From Segetibacter sp. (GTDB lineage Bacteria > Bacteroidota > Bacteroidia > Chitinophagales > Chitinophagaceae): a stretch of 64,000 nt of DNA. Shown here piece by piece: positions 1 through 9,502 of this stretch; positions within the stretch are counted from its first letter, which is position 1; each line of letters starts with the position of its first letter. The position numbers were made by a program, and so were the translations under genes. Under the pieces are notes generated by a model. The model was not told the origin of the DNA, did not search any database, and saw only the letters and a list, made by a program, of their open reading frames with translations. The DNA is taken from NCBI GenBank assembly GCA_028288485.1, contig JAQBNO010000097.1, positions 1 to 64,000 of the forward strand. Reading direction: 5' to 3'.

Positions 1-1227
1 CCATGTAATCGCTTCCTTAAAACCATCGCGCATTATTAACGCTCCGTTTTGCACCTGGGGCAATTGATGAACGTAAAGGCTGTCGATTCCCTCAATTGTA
101 TTAAAAGAACTGATCATCATCTTATTTACATTACCTGCAATTCTGAAGTCTGAAGCGCTGATTGAAAGTGAAATAGAATGCACTAACAGAATAACTAAAA
201 AAGCCATTTGCCGTTCCAATGGCTGTTTGAACGATGCACTTATAGTCAGCACCATCAATAAGCACAGGAAAAACGCTGGAAAATACAGGAACCTCTCGCC
301 CTCATAACTATGTACGGCAATACCGAGTGTACAATAAGGTAACAGTGATACTAGAAAAACTCCTGCCAGTAGGACGAGTTTTTTACGAGAAGGACTTTTA
401 ACCAGCAGAACAAGAATTGATATTGCAATTGCCGAAAATATAATAACAATAATAACCCCCTGGGTATAAGCCGGCACAAAACTTCGCATCAACAGCTTTC
501 CAAAATTACCGATTACAGATAAAAACTCGTTGCCTCCAATATTATTTACTTCATAACTTCCATAAATTTCACCGATTACCAGCCACCGCGCTAATAGGTA
601 AACCCCGAATGAAATGAATACGATTGTCAGATGAACTCTATCATTTTTTTCCCGGTCGATCAGGAAAAAGAAAACACATAACAGGGGTAATATAAAACTT
701 GACTCATAGCTTAAAAGGGCCAAAGACAATAACAAAATGTATTTTGCTATCGAGAAAATAGTTTCCTCTCTTTTCACGTATTCTAAGAGGAACAGCAAAG
801 AAAAAACCAACCCCAGGATCGCCGACCGGCCCAATATCCATAATACTGCTTCACCATGGGTTGCATATACAAAAAAGAAAAGGGCAACAATAAAGGCCAT
901 CCTTTTTGAACTTAGATTATCGAAATATTTTTCAATAATCTTCTTACTAACCAGGAAAACAAGCCAGCAACAACCGAGATGCAGCAATAAATTGGTCAGG
1001 TGATATCCCGCCGCATTCTTACCGTACAGATACTCGTCGGCCATTACAGATAAATCGCAAACAGGACGGAAAGAGTTTCGCTGAAACAATTGACCTTGCC
1101 TGCTTAAGGGAATATGAATAAAATCATCATTCTGAAAAAATAAAACGAAAGGGTTATAGCAATACAAGGCATACGCTGCAATACCTGCATATAAAAACCA
1201 AGAAGACTTTTCAAATGAAAATTTCAT
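1..1227 (-). CDS. Polytopic membrane glycosyltransferase-like protein (GT39/TMTC-like), 3' end cut off by the window
   Basis: Read on the minus strand from the ATG at 1227-1225, the frame is open for all 409 codons to the window edge, so the C-terminus is missing. A membrane helix at about residues 10-31 is followed by NDDF (33-36), an FRP motif (53-55), YHLTNLLLH (75-83), WILGRS (130-135), SYESSF (173-178) and an ERFLYFP segment near 312-318. The Asp pair in the first periplasmic loop, the FRP and HLTN blocks and the late ERFLYFP are typical of GT-C fold transferases that use polyprenyl-phosphate sugars (GT39, TMTC/ArnT-like). Many hydrophobic segments fit an inner-membrane enzyme. Substrate is unknown. 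The fold call is fairly sure, the exact family is not. Confidence 0.7.
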   Translation of the reverse strand, partial: MKFSFEKSSWFLYAGIAAYALYCYNPFVLFFQNDDFIHIPLSRQGQLFQRNSFRPVCDLSVMADEYLYGKNAAGYHLTNLLLHLGCCWLVFLVSKKIIEKYFDNLSSKRMAFIVALFFFVYATHGEAVLWILGRSAILGLVFSLLFLLEYVKREETIFSIAKYILLLSLALLSYESSFILPLLCVFFFLIDREKNDRVHLTIVFISFGVYLLARWLVIGEIYGSYEVNNIGGNEFLSVIGNFGKLLMRSFVPAYTQGVIIVIIFSAIAISILVLLVKSPSRKKLVLLAGVFLVSLLPYCTLGIAVHSYEGERFLYFPAFFLCLLMVLTISASFKQPLERQMAFLVILLVHSISLSISASDFRIAGNVNKMMISSFNTIEGIDSLYVHQLPQVQNGALIMRDGFKEAITW

Positions 1228-1341
1228 AATTTAACAGGTCCGGCGGAACTACTTTAAACCCAGCGTATATTGTTGGTATGAATAATAAAGTGACGCGAAC
1301 TCTCGGTATACGAATTTGAAAAGCAAAATAAAAAACTAAAA

Positions 1342-1361
1342 GTACAAGTGAGTGACACTAC
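1342..1361 (-). repeat. Interspersed 20-mer repeat R1 (A type)
   Basis: On the minus strand this reads GTAGTGTCACTCACTTGTAC, one mismatch from the A-type consensus GTTGTGTCACTCACTTGTAC. It lies in the 211-bp gap between hscA and the membrane protein at 1-1227. Confidence 0.8.
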
Positions 1362-1438
1362 CTGTTCCGTTCGCGCAACGATGCCGATGAAAGTTACACA
1401 GCATGACCAAAAGAGTATCTCAAAGACCGGGGCTGCTG

Positions 1439-3295
1439 TTAAACCTGCTTTCCTTTCATGGCAGAACTTACCGCAATATCCATCACTCTTTCTGCATAAG
1501 GACGGCTGATATCATTTAGCTCTTCCACTTTTCGGTGAATAAGATCTTTGTCTTCCATAGTTAGCGCAAGTTGAAGTGCCTGCATTGCCTGCGCGGTTTC
1601 GATAAGTTCTTCCCGCGTTAAGAATGTTGCATTCTTTCCAATAAATTTTTCGGTGGTTTGCAAAAGCTGTTCGCCTTCGGTTCTCGCTTCTACCAGGGCA
1701 CGTTTCGCTATATCATCTTTTGCGTGCGTTATGCTATCCAGGAGCATTTTTTCCACATCCGCGTCGCTGATACCATATTGAGGTTTCACTTCTATACTTT
1801 GCTCTACGCCGCTGCGCAGTTCCTTAGCCTTTACTACCAGGATACCATCGGCATTTATTAAAAAAGCCACTTCCACTTTCGGAAAACCGGCGGGCATAGC
1901 AGGGATACCGGATAGATTAAATTCTGCTAGTTTGCGGTTATCATTTACAAGATCTCTTTCACCCTGGAAAACGCTGATCCGCATTCCGCTTTGTCCATCT
2001 TTCTGCGTCGTATATTGCCGCCCAACCTTTGTCGGAATTTTTGAATTGCGAGGGATTAATACATCCATCAATCCTCCCATGGTTTCAATTCCCAGGCTTA
2101 GCGGAGTTATATCGAGTAACAAAAATTCTTTATTGTTGCCTGCAAGGATATCTGCCTGAACCGCCGCACCTATCGCAACTACCTCATCAGGATTTACACT
2201 GTCGTTTACCGGCTTTCCAAAGAAATCGCTTACCGCTTTTTTTACTGCCGGCACCCTGGTGCTGCCTCCTACCATCACGACGCTTTCAATTGATTGTACA
2301 TCTACCTTAGAATCAGCTATTGCATTTCTGCAGCTCCGAACTGTTCTTTCGATCAGTGGACCGATCAACGCTTCAAACTCAACTTTGGTAATGCTTAGTC
2401 TATCGCCGTTTACTTCAGCCTCGAATGTTTCATTACTGCTGAGGTGCTTTTTTGCTTCTTCGGCTTTTAACCGTAATGTTTGAGAGAGCTCTGGATTATT
2501 CGATAGATCAGTTTCAGATAGTCCTGATTGCCTTAACCAGTGCTGGATAATTACGCGATCAAAATCATCGCCTCCCAGGTAGGTATCACCGTTCGTGCTC
2601 AAGACTTCAAAAATTCCATTAGTGATTTGCAAAATGGAAATATCGAAAGTGCCACCGCCGAGATCATAAACAGCAATTGTTTTGCTCTCTTCCCGGCTTA
2701 AACCTAACCCGTACGCCAGGCTTGCTGCTGTTGGTTCGTTAATAATACGCAGTACATCGAGGCCCGCAAGTTTTCCTGCATCGCGTGTTGCCTGCCGCTG
2801 CGAATCGTTGAAATAGGCAGGAACTGTTATAACTGCCTTTGTTACCGGCGTTTTTAATATATGCTCTGCCCGATGTTTCAGTTCTTTTAGAATAAAGGAC
2901 GAAAGATCGATGGGTGAATAAAACTTTTCTCCAACCTGCACCTTCACCAGGCTTTCGGTATTGTCATCTATTACTTTATAGGTAAAAAACGAAGCATTTT
3001 CCTTAATGTCGTTATAACTTTTACCCATTAAACGCTTGGCGCTGAAAATAGTATTCTCGGGTTCTTTTATGAGAAATTGCTTTGCATCTTCCCCGACCGT
3101 TGCTCCCCCATACTTGTCAAAATGAATAATACTTGGCACCAGGCTGCTTGAATTGTGTTCTTTTAAAGCAACCGGTTGTTTACTTTCAGGATGAATAATG
3201 GCTACAAGACTATTGGTAGTTCCCAGGTCTATTCCCACGATCATCTCTTCTTTTTGCAAGCTTCCTGTAGCTATATTAATTCCTATTTTGGCCAT
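1439..3295 (-). CDS. hscA: Fe-S cluster assembly Hsp70 chaperone HscA
   Basis: This 618-residue Hsp70-family ATPase is predicted to help transfer Fe-S clusters from the scaffold protein to apo-proteins in the cytosol. The nucleotide-binding domain shows [10 protein letters not shown] (about 20-29), the Hsp70 motif [25 protein letters not shown] and [13 protein letters not shown]. The substrate-binding domain follows with [14 protein letters not shown], and a helical lid ends the protein. The N-terminal extension [14 protein letters not shown] before the ATPase motif, and the lack of a long acidic DnaK tail, match HscA of Bacteroidota rather than DnaK. No iscU, hscB or fdx lies next to it here. 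It is divergent from the GNAT gene. HscA rather than DnaK is a family-level judgement. Confidence 0.85.
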   Translation of the reverse strand: MAKIGINIATGSLQKEEMIVGIDLGTTNSLVAIIHPESKQPVALKEHNSSSLVPSIIHFDKYGGATVGEDAKQFLIKEPENTIFSAKRLMGKSYNDIKENASFFTYKVIDDNTESLVKVQVGEKFYSPIDLSSFILKELKHRAEHILKTPVTKAVITVPAYFNDSQRQATRDAGKLAGLDVLRIINEPTAASLAYGLGLSREESKTIAVYDLGGGTFDISILQITNGIFEVLSTNGDTYLGGDDFDRVIIQHWLRQSGLSETDLSNNPELSQTLRLKAEEAKKHLSSNETFEAEVNGDRLSITKVEFEALIGPLIERTVRSCRNAIADSKVDVQSIESVVMVGGSTRVPAVKKAVSDFFGKPVNDSVNPDEVVAIGAAVQADILAGNNKEFLLLDITPLSLGIETMGGLMDVLIPRNSKIPTKVGRQYTTQKDGQSGMRISVFQGERDLVNDNRKLAEFNLSGIPAMPAGFPKVEVAFLINADGILVVKAKELRSGVEQSIEVKPQYGISDADVEKMLLDSITHAKDDIAKRALVEARTEGEQLLQTTEKFIGKNATFLTREELIETAQAMQALQLALTMEDKDLIHRKVEELNDISRPYAERVMDIAVSSAMKGKQV

Positions 3296-3645
3296 TTTAC
3301 TGCAATTTGCTGCAAATGTAACATAAGAAACTGCAAGTGTTTTTTGAATTGAGGAATTAAGCTCAGGAGTTTTTGGGCATCCAGTTTACTGCAAGGCCAC
3401 CAATGTGATTCGTGCAAAGGCATAGATAGTGTGGCTAAAACCTGGGATTACAATATTGATCTAATCCTGGAATTTCAGCTTTTTTTAGTTCTTCAATGCC
3501 TGCATAAAACATAAGACGATCTTTTCGAATTAATCTACTATATTAACCTTCTATTTTGAATTAAGTCAGCAATTACGGCAACTAATAGCTACAATATTCC
3601 ATCGTAGTATTATAGCTGGTTAACATAAAAGTGAGCAGGTAATAA
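3296..3645. other. Divergent intergenic gap, 350 bp
   Basis: AT-rich gap between hscA (minus) and a GNAT gene (plus). It must carry both promoters, but I could not place a convincing -33/-7 pair. No copy of the interspersed repeat and no RNA gene is visible. Confidence 0.5.
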
Positions 3646-4317
3646 ATGCCGGAAATAAAAGAAAGCAATAGCAGAAACATTCCTGGAATAGCAGAGTGCC
3701 AATTGCAATGCTTTCCGGCTTCGATGGCAGTATTGTTAGGTAAAAAAACAGTAGAAAAATCACTGGAATGGTTCCTCATTTCCGACAATCGTTTCCTTAT
3801 ACACATCGAAGAAGATGAAAAAGTAGTCGGCTTCCTTGGTGGTTTTGCACCACGTTTTATCGGCGATGGAGGAAAAAGCGGAATGTTTATGCATTCCTTA
3901 CCTGAGACCATTAAAGCATTTGTTAAAAACCCCTCATTAGTAATGCATAATGAAATCAGGAATTATGCGCCTGCTTTCGTTAGAAATATTGCAATTCGCT
4001 TCTTAAATAACTTATCTTTAAAGCCCCCGATCCAAAATTCTACAGATTATCTCCAGTGTTTGCAAGTGAGTATAATTGGTGTTCATCCATCTTTCAGGGG
4101 TAATGGTTATGCCCTTGCCCTTATGAAGAAAGCAGAAGATTATGCAGCGCTGCACAACAAACAGAAACTCCAGTTGAGTGTAAAACAAAAAAATCTTCCT
4201 GCGGTGAATATGTACAAAAAGGCAGAATGGGAAATATCAGGAAGATTAAAGGACACTTTCCAGATGAAAAAACAGCTCGGTGGAATTAGAAATCAAAACC
4301 TGGTGGTGGAAGCCTGA
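3646..4317 (+). CDS. GNAT-family N-acetyltransferase
   Basis: 223 residues. The C-terminal half has the GNAT acetyl-CoA site: VSIIGVHPSFRGNGYALALM (about 142-161) is motif A with the R/Q-x-x-G-x-G/A loop as RGNGYA, followed by a helix and the motif B-like segment NLPAVNMYKKAEW. The N-terminal half is less conserved and likely binds the acceptor. The substrate cannot be told from sequence. It is followed after 68 bp by a radical SAM gene on the same strand, so the two may be co-transcribed. The ATG at 3646 is the first good start, and nothing recognisable lies upstream in frame. Confidence 0.8.
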   Translation: MPEIKESNSRNIPGIAECQLQCFPASMAVLLGKKTVEKSLEWFLISDNRFLIHIEEDEKVVGFLGGFAPRFIGDGGKSGMFMHSLPETIKAFVKNPSLVMHNEIRNYAPAFVRNIAIRFLNNLSLKPPIQNSTDYLQCLQVSIIGVHPSFRGNGYALALMKKAEDYAALHNKQKLQLSVKQKNLPAVNMYKKAEWEISGRLKDTFQMKKQLGGIRNQNLVVEA

Positions 4318-4385
4318 CCCCTGCTCGTCCCCCTTTCAGAAAGTGAATTATTGAAATTATTTGAACAGCTATATTTCTTTTTATT

Positions 4386-5414
4386 ATGCCGGTAACCCAA
4401 ACCCTAGAAAATACAACGAAGAAAGATCAACATGTGTACCAGGGCGATAACAGGTGGTATCGGATCTGGTACCTGAGAAAACTATACTTCAACATTTTGG
4501 TGAAACAACTGCCAAAACTTGGCTTCGTAAATGCTGCCCGTACTCAATTTCCATTTGCTTTTAAAGATGCAATCGCTCCACCGTCGTTGTCGGTTGAATT
4601 CACCAATTACTGCAATCTTTCCTGCACTTACTGCACCTCCCCTCTAAATCTTCGTCCAAAGGGACTAATGAGTGATTATATTTTCGACCGGGTAGTAGAA
4701 GGTATTGTTGACTGCGAGGTAAAAAGGGTACGAGTTATAGGTAATGGCGAGGCCGGTATCCATCCGAATTATAAGGAGTATATCAAGGAACTAAGACGGG
4801 TAACCTCTGTTATTTCGCTAACCACTAATGCAAAATTTAATAAAGAAGCATTTATTTATGATACCATTGATGCCGGATTTGACCAATTAAATATTTCGGT
4901 GGACTCAGACAACAAGAACAGCTATGAAAAGCTTAGGGTGAGAGGGAACTTTGAAAAGCTGGTCGGCGACTTGAAAAAGCTGAAGGAATATAAAGACGGC
5001 AAAAAGAGCAAAACGATGATCAATATCCGGGTAATGATTAGCCCCGAAGATTTTGATCGCCAAAAGGAGATAATGGATTTTTGGAAGCCTTTTGCCGATG
5101 TAATTAGCAAGCAGTATGTGATTGATATTAATGACCTACACACAGACACATTTGCCACCGATGCCAGGAATGGGAGATTCCCGGCGTGCTCGCTCCCATT
5201 TAAAACCCTCGATATTCAATGGAACGGAAATATTCCGTTATGCTCTTATTCGTTTAAACAAAGCGGGCTTCCTGAAGGAGTTTTAATTGGCAATATTGGT
5301 AAAACCAGCCTTCAGGAAATATGGAACGGCCCGCTTATCAAGCAATACAGGGATGCCCATCGTTCAAGAAACGAAGCATCGATGCCTTTGTGCAACAATT
5401 GCATGGGAACTTGA
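4386..5414 (+). CDS. Radical SAM/SPASM domain protein
   Basis: 342 residues. The AdoMet-radical cluster motif is CNLSCTYC (Cys76, Cys80, Cys83), preceded by a beta-strand VEFTNY typical of the TIM-barrel start. GNGEAGIHPNY resembles the GGE motif. The C-terminus has a SPASM-type cysteine set: ACSLPFK, PLCSYSF and the terminal CNNCMGT, which should bind an auxiliary Fe-S cluster. The IGNIGKTSLQEIWNG segment is also typical of SPASM proteins. Radical SAM proteins of this shape act on peptides, cofactors or cell-envelope precursors. No short precursor peptide is obvious nearby and the neighbour is a GNAT protein, so the substrate is open. A hairpin terminator follows at 5554-5580. Confidence 0.85.
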   Translation: MPVTQTLENTTKKDQHVYQGDNRWYRIWYLRKLYFNILVKQLPKLGFVNAARTQFPFAFKDAIAPPSLSVEFTNYCNLSCTYCTSPLNLRPKGLMSDYIFDRVVEGIVDCEVKRVRVIGNGEAGIHPNYKEYIKELRRVTSVISLTTNAKFNKEAFIYDTIDAGFDQLNISVDSDNKNSYEKLRVRGNFEKLVGDLKKLKEYKDGKKSKTMINIRVMISPEDFDRQKEIMDFWKPFADVISKQYVIDINDLHTDTFATDARNGRFPACSLPFKTLDIQWNGNIPLCSYSFKQSGLPEGVLIGNIGKTSLQEIWNGPLIKQYRDAHRSRNEASMPLCNNCMGT

Positions 5415-5553
5415 GGATCCGGTTATAGGATCGGGTATGAGTGATAAAACGCTTTAGTTACTGCTTTCATTAATTTCCCTAAAATCCTGTGGCCCCTGCC
5501 TCTTTTTGTTCGAAATGAAAATTCTTTTCTATCTTTTAATGTATTAACCTGAC

Positions 5554-5580
5554 AAAGCCTTCGATTTAGAAGGCTTTTTT
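5554..5580 (+). terminator. Rho-independent terminator after the radical SAM gene
   Basis: Stem AAAGCCTTC / GAAGGCTTT (9 bp, 6-nt loop GATTTA) runs into a T tract ending at 5580. It lies 140 bp past the radical SAM stop. Confidence 0.8.
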
Positions 5581-5611
5581 GGTAGCAGGCTAAAGCGGTT
5601 CTATCGGCATT

Positions 5612-5631
5612 GTTGTGTCACTCACTTATAC
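5612..5631 (+). repeat. Interspersed 20-mer repeat R2 (A type)
   Basis: GTTGTGTCACTCACTTATAC, one mismatch from the A-type consensus, directly downstream of the radical SAM terminator. Confidence 0.85.
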
Positions 5632-5820
5632 TGGTGGTTCTATGTGCAGCTTTCTTAAGGTTCGTCAAACATTAAAGCGCCCGTTTCAACATATACTAAT
5701 AACGGCTCGTTTGGGCTCCCGGTGTAAGTGTGTTTTATTAACCGCGCCACCCAGCACTACCTTCAACAGCATGATCAATATGGTAAATAATGTATGCAGT
5801 AACGCGTACACGGCATCACG

Positions 5821-5853
5821 TTGACTTATTTTATTTAAATAAGATTATTTTTG
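5821..5853 (+). promoter_or_regulatory. Candidate Bacteroidota promoter for glyA
   Basis: A TTG at 5821-5823 and TATTTTTG at 5846-5853 (consensus TAnnTTTG), separated by 22 nt, end 18 nt before the glyA ATG. The spacing is at the long end of the usual range. A small inverted repeat CTTATTT/AAATAAG lies between the two boxes. Confidence 0.45.
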
Positions 5854-5871
5854 CCCTTCAAATTTCTGTAA

Positions 5872-7152
5872 ATGCAAAGAGACACATTAGTTTTTGATCT
5901 TATTAATAGAGAATTAGAACGTCAACGACACGGTATTGAACTTATTGCTTCTGAAAACTTTACAAGCTTGCAGGTAATGCAGGCAATGGGAACAGTATTA
6001 ACCAATAAGTATGCAGAAGGCTACCCTGGAAAAAGATATTATGGCGGATGTGAAATAGTGGACCAGGTTGAACAACTGGCTATCGACCGGTTAAAACAAA
6101 TATTCGATTGTGAGTACGCGAACGTACAACCGCATAGTGGTGCACAAGCTAATTCTGCATTAATGCTTGCAGTTTTGCAGCCCGGCGATGCTATTCTTGG
6201 CCTTGACTTAAGTATGGGTGGCCACCTTACACATGGTAGCCACGTTAACTTTAGCGGTAAACTGTATCAGCCACATTTTTATGGCGTGACCCGCGATGGC
6301 GGTATTGTTGATTATGAAATGCTTGAAGCAAAAGCCAGGGAAGTAAAACCGAAGATGATTATTTGTGGAGCAAGCGCTTACAGTCGCGAATGGGATTATG
6401 CAAGGATCAGGAAAGTAGCTGATGAAGTAGGGGCTTTTGTATTCTGCGATATGGCCCACCCTGCGGGGTTAATAGCGAAAGGATTATTGACTTCTCCTTT
6501 TGAGCACTGCCATTTTGTTACTTCAACTACTCATAAAACTTTGCGCGGTCCACGAGGTGGTGTTATCTTGATGAAAAAAGATTTTGAAAATCCTTTTGGA
6601 TTAAAAGATCCTAAAGGTAATACCCGGATGATGAGTAATGTGATTGATATGGCTGTGTTTCCGGGAACACAAGGCGGTCCGCTTGAGCACGTAATTGCTG
6701 CAAAAGCCGTGTCATTCGGAGAAATCCTAACCGATGAATTTACAAACTACGCCAACCAGGTCGTAGCTAACTCCCAGGCGATGGCTAAAGCTTTTGTTAA
6801 TAAAGATTACCAGCTAATAAGTGGTGGAACGGATAACCATTTAATGTTGATCGACCTGAGGAATAAAAACATAAGCGGGAAAAAAGCAGAGAACGTTTTG
6901 GTAAAAGCCGATATAACAGTAAATAAGAACATGGTCCCGTTCGACGATAAAAGTGCGTTTGTAACAAGCGGTATTCGAATTGGGGTGCCTGCTATTACTA
7001 CCAGGGGAATGAAAGAAGATCATATGCAGTTTGTAGTTGATGTAATTGACCGCGTTTTAATGAATGCAGATGATGAAAGCCTGCTTGGCCAGGTTCGTGG
7101 CCAGGTAAATGAGTTTATGGAACAATTTCCACTATACCCCGAATTAGGTTAG
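5872..7152 (+). CDS. glyA: Serine hydroxymethyltransferase
   Basis: 426 residues, the normal length. It converts serine and tetrahydrofolate to glycine and 5,10-methylene-THF in the cytosol, feeding one-carbon metabolism. Visible motifs are LIASENF (24-30), [13 protein letters not shown] (47-59), QPHSGAQAN (86-94), the PLP-binding [13 protein letters not shown] with the Schiff-base Lys222, and FPGTQGGP further on. The ATG is preceded by a promoter-like TATTTTTG. It stands alone between gaps, so it is probably monocistronic. The purL and folE genes of this window use or make related folate/purine metabolites, but are not linked in an operon with it. Confidence 0.97.
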   Translation: MQRDTLVFDLINRELERQRHGIELIASENFTSLQVMQAMGTVLTNKYAEGYPGKRYYGGCEIVDQVEQLAIDRLKQIFDCEYANVQPHSGAQANSALMLAVLQPGDAILGLDLSMGGHLTHGSHVNFSGKLYQPHFYGVTRDGGIVDYEMLEAKAREVKPKMIICGASAYSREWDYARIRKVADEVGAFVFCDMAHPAGLIAKGLLTSPFEHCHFVTSTTHKTLRGPRGGVILMKKDFENPFGLKDPKGNTRMMSNVIDMAVFPGTQGGPLEHVIAAKAVSFGEILTDEFTNYANQVVANSQAMAKAFVNKDYQLISGGTDNHLMLIDLRNKNISGKKAENVLVKADITVNKNMVPFDDKSAFVTSGIRIGVPAITTRGMKEDHMQFVVDVIDRVLMNADDESLLGQVRGQVNEFMEQFPLYPELG

Positions 7153-7297
7153 GGGGAGAAGCCAGGATAGACGAATAGCTATATGGCTAAGTTGTTGATG
7201 ATGCATTAATTATATTGCTAATAACACTGCAATCATGTTCGGCTGTAGTGTAACAATATGAAAATACAGCAATCAGGCATTAAATAATTACTGACTT

Positions 7298-7729
7298 ATG
7301 ATACAAAGAAAACAAACCATCTGGCTTTTACTTGCGGCGATTACAGGCTTTTTAATAACCCGGGTACCATTATATGCCGCAACGTTAGGGGGTGAAACTG
7401 TTAGAAAATTCATTGCAACCGAGAACCTTCTCTTATTTGCTGTTGCTATTATAGCAGCCCTCCTGGGCCTGGTAGCTGTTTTCCTTTTCAAGAATCGTCC
7501 CTTGCAAATGAAATTGTCAGTTTTAGGAGTTTTTGTTTCTATAGGCTTTATTGCCCTGGAAGTTTGGCGTATGGGCGAATTTGGGAGAGAAATTGCGCTT
7601 TTGAGGCAACAGACCTCCTATTCCTGGGGCGCATTACTACCGATAGCAATGATGGTGTTTTTTATCCTCGCGGCAGTGAATATTAGAAAAGATGAAAAAC
7701 TGGTGAAGAGTTTAGACAGGTTGAGATAG
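7298..7729 (+). CDS. DUF4293 family membrane protein
   Basis: 143 residues with four predicted membrane helices (about 9-27, 43-65, 73-90 and 109-127). The opening MIQRKQTIWLLLAA and the four-helix layout match DUF4293, a Bacteroidota-specific inner-membrane family of unknown function. The family has no assigned activity and I see no catalytic motif. The gene is followed by a strong bidirectional hairpin that also serves the convergent small gene. Confidence 0.8.
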   Translation: MIQRKQTIWLLLAAITGFLITRVPLYAATLGGETVRKFIATENLLLFAVAIIAALLGLVAVFLFKNRPLQMKLSVLGVFVSIGFIALEVWRMGEFGREIALLRQQTSYSWGALLPIAMMVFFILAAVNIRKDEKLVKSLDRLR

Positions 7730-7745
7730 AATTTTCATGATTTAT

Positions 7746-7789
7746 AATAAGCAAGAAGGGAGGAAATGACGCCTCCCTTCTTGCTTATT
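7746..7789. terminator. Bidirectional terminator hairpin
   Basis: A perfect 18-bp inverted repeat (7746-7763 and 7772-7789, 8-nt loop AAATGACG). It has A/T-rich outer ends and lies between the convergent DUF4293 gene and the PID-CTERM gene. Confidence 0.8.
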
Positions 7790-7806
7790 ATTTAGTACAA
7801 AGAGAT

Positions 7807-8031
7807 TTAAAGCTCTGCCAATTTATCGCCTTTTCTTTTATCGTGTACCTTTTTTAATCCGTAGCCTACGGCTGCCGCAACCAGTAAACTCACCCCACCA
7901 TCGAAAGGTACATCCGAATCATTCACATCCACTCCCGGCTCACCATCGCCAATTTGCGCCATTAAAAATACAGGAACAAATATCATAAAGATCAGCAGAA
8001 TCGATTTTAAGTTAATGGCAATCTTCTTCAT
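7807..8031 (-). CDS. Small PID-CTERM sorting-domain protein
   Basis: 74 residues. An N-terminal signal peptide (about 1-25, ending FLMAQ) is followed by an acidic stretch DGEPGVDVNDSD and then VPFDGG at 41-46, a hydrophobic helix and GYGLKK (56-61) before a basic tail. Signal peptide plus P-[IVF]-D-G-G, a hydrophobic span and a basic end is the short C-terminal sorting signature called PID-CTERM in Bacteroidota. Here the whole protein is little more than signal peptide plus sorting tail. It may be anchored in the envelope; no substrate or partner is known. It could be the remnant of a longer sorted protein, but the frame is intact. Confidence 0.65.
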   Translation of the reverse strand: MKKIAINLKSILLIFMIFVPVFLMAQIGDGEPGVDVNDSDVPFDGGVSLLVAAAVGYGLKKVHDKRKGDKLAEL

Positions 8032-8579
8032 ATTTAAATTGTAAGTATTATTTGTGGGGAAATAAATACTGGACTATTTGGAAATGATTATTAAGTATTT
8101 GCTTCGCTTTTTTATTCCCGCTCAAGGAGTCGATAATTTGAAGACAATTTCTATTAAAAAACAAATAAATTAATTAATAAACTTTCCGTTTACGAAAATA
8201 TATCAATTTATAGCGTCGAAGTATTAAAAGTATTTAAGCACGTACTTTTTACAATAGCTATTGTAAGCAGCCTTGAGTCACAAGCAACTAACCAAGCTTT
8301 CAAAATTCCTTTTAATGTTCATTCAATGAATATCGAGGAACTTAAAATAAAGCAATATAAAAATTTGCTGATTTTTATATTAGATGTAAGTAAACTGTAT
8401 TAAGAACATAGAAACTTTCTTCTAAATCACCCCAGACTTCCTTCAAACGTTTGGCTTACCAGTTCTCTTCACCTTATTAAACTTGGCGACGTTCAATTAT
8501 CAGCATTTAAGGTTAATCATTTATTACCTTCGTTAAGGTATCAAAACCCGAATTTCACTATAACCCCAAAATCTAATTA
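8032..8579. other. Divergent AT-rich gap, 548 bp
   Basis: No gene or repeat copy is visible. The gap contains a perfect 18-bp palindrome at 8249-8266. TACCTTCG at about 8525-8532 resembles a -7 box (TAnnTTTG with one mismatch) for the carbonic anhydrase gene. Confidence 0.5.
8249..8266. repeat. Perfect 18-bp palindrome, possible operator
   Basis: TTACAATAGCTATTGTAA is fully self-complementary and lies in the divergent gap between the PID-CTERM gene and the carbonic anhydrase gene. It has no T tract, and a regulator-binding site fits better than a terminator. Confidence 0.45.
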
Positions 8580-9137
8580 ATGGCACTTATACTTGCGGTC
8601 AATAACAAAATGCCCGAGTTTGGTAAAGATTGCTTTGTTGCGCCGAACGCTACTATTGTTGGTGATGTTACAATGGGAACCGAATGCAGTATCTGGTTTA
8701 ACACGGTTGTACGAGGTGATGTAAACTACATCAAAATGGGAAATAAGGTAAATGTACAGGACGGAGCAGTGATACATTGCACTTACCAAAAGAATGCTAC
8801 GAATATTGGAAATAATGTTTCAATTGGCCACAATGCGATTGTACACGGCTGTACTATACATGACAATGTATTGATAGGAATGGGTGCTATAGTAATGGAC
8901 CGCTGTATTGTTCATAGCAATACAATCATAGCGGCGGGAGCGGTAGTACTGGAAGGAACGATAGTTGAGCCGGGGAGTATTTATGCAGGAGTACCTGCCA
9001 AAAAAGTAAAAGATATTTCACAAGATAAGATAAGTGGCGAAATTGACAGGATTGCGAACAATTATACAAAGTATGCGTCCTGGTTCGAAAATTATAATGC
9101 GCAAAAAGAGAATAATATTTTAGATACTCCGTTATAA
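8580..9137 (+). CDS. Gamma carbonic anhydrase-like hexapeptide-repeat protein (YrdA/PaaY type)
   Basis: 185 residues forming a left-handed beta-helix of hexapeptide repeats ([LIV]-G-x-x-x-x pattern, for example VGDVTMG, IGNNVSIG and IGMGAIV). The zinc histidines expected for gamma carbonic anhydrases are present as His66 (AVIHCT), His84 (SIGHNA) and His89 (IVHGCT), with the conserved VRGDV and NVQDG segments. Family members are trimers with metal sites at subunit interfaces; some hydrate CO2 and others have no proven activity. It ends with a short helical tail. Activity is therefore probable but not certain. Repeat R3 and a lipoprotein gene follow. Confidence 0.85.
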   Translation: MALILAVNNKMPEFGKDCFVAPNATIVGDVTMGTECSIWFNTVVRGDVNYIKMGNKVNVQDGAVIHCTYQKNATNIGNNVSIGHNAIVHGCTIHDNVLIGMGAIVMDRCIVHSNTIIAAGAVVLEGTIVEPGSIYAGVPAKKVKDISQDKISGEIDRIANNYTKYASWFENYNAQKENNILDTPL

Positions 9138-9233
9138 GATTTACAGCGGTACTATAAGAAGATAAACCACCACCAGAAGCTTAGGTATAAAGACTACCGG
9201 GAAATACATAATACTAAGAATAGAATGGGTACT

Positions 9234-9253
9234 GTTGAAGAGTGCGACGCAAC
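9234..9253 (-). repeat. Interspersed 20-mer repeat R3 (B type, CAAC end)
   Basis: Minus-strand sequence GTTGCGTCGCACTCTTCAAC. It is identical to R13 and differs from the B consensus only in the last bases (CAAC for GTAC). It lies 45 bp before the small lipoprotein start. Confidence 0.85.
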
Positions 9254-9298
9254 AGGGGTTACATAAATGAACCGATGCTGGTACCATAAAAAAATCTT

Positions 9299-9469
9299 AT
9301 GAGAAAAATAAGTTTCATAATTGTAGCAGTTTGCTGCATTACGGCTTCCTCGTGCAGCGTAGGTAAAGGATGCCCGAGCAATGGAAAAAACATAGGCGCA
9401 GAAAAGCTCTTGAGTGGTGACAAGAAGTCGATAAAACTGGCGAAAAAAGCGGGCAAATTCAAGCACTAA
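9299..9469 (+). CDS. Small lipoprotein, 56 residues
   Basis: A short frame from the ATG at 9299 encodes a lysine-rich protein beginning MRKISFIIVAVCCITASSC. The hydrophobic stretch ending in TASSC is a lipobox-like signal with a lipid-acceptor Cys19. The mature part carries SVGKGCPSNGKNIGAEKLLSG and ends in KKAGKFKH. I recall similar CPSNGKNIGAEKLLSG miniproteins in other Bacteroidota, of unknown role. It is followed after 33 bp by the 96-residue gene on the same strand. Calling rests on the signal sequence and the recognisable core. Confidence 0.7.
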   Translation: MRKISFIIVAVCCITASSCSVGKGCPSNGKNIGAEKLLSGDKKSIKLAKKAGKFKH

Positions 9470-9502
9470 CGATTGAATATATAATATCCAATATCTACAC
9501 AT

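Larger units (their letters stand above)
5415..5871. other. Intergenic gap before glyA, 457 bp
   Basis: Holds a hairpin terminator (5554-5580), repeat R2 (5612-5631) and a glyA promoter candidate (5821-5853). The 69-codon open frame at 5615-5824 overlaps R2 and has no protein-like features, so I do not call it a gene. Confidence 0.6.

Noticed and set aside
1658-2483. Several plus-strand frames inside hscA
   Set aside because: They are antisense shadows of a clear Hsp70 gene.
5615-5824. Plus-strand frame of 69 codons before glyA
   Set aside because: It starts inside repeat R2, has no promoter or homology, and overlaps the glyA upstream region.
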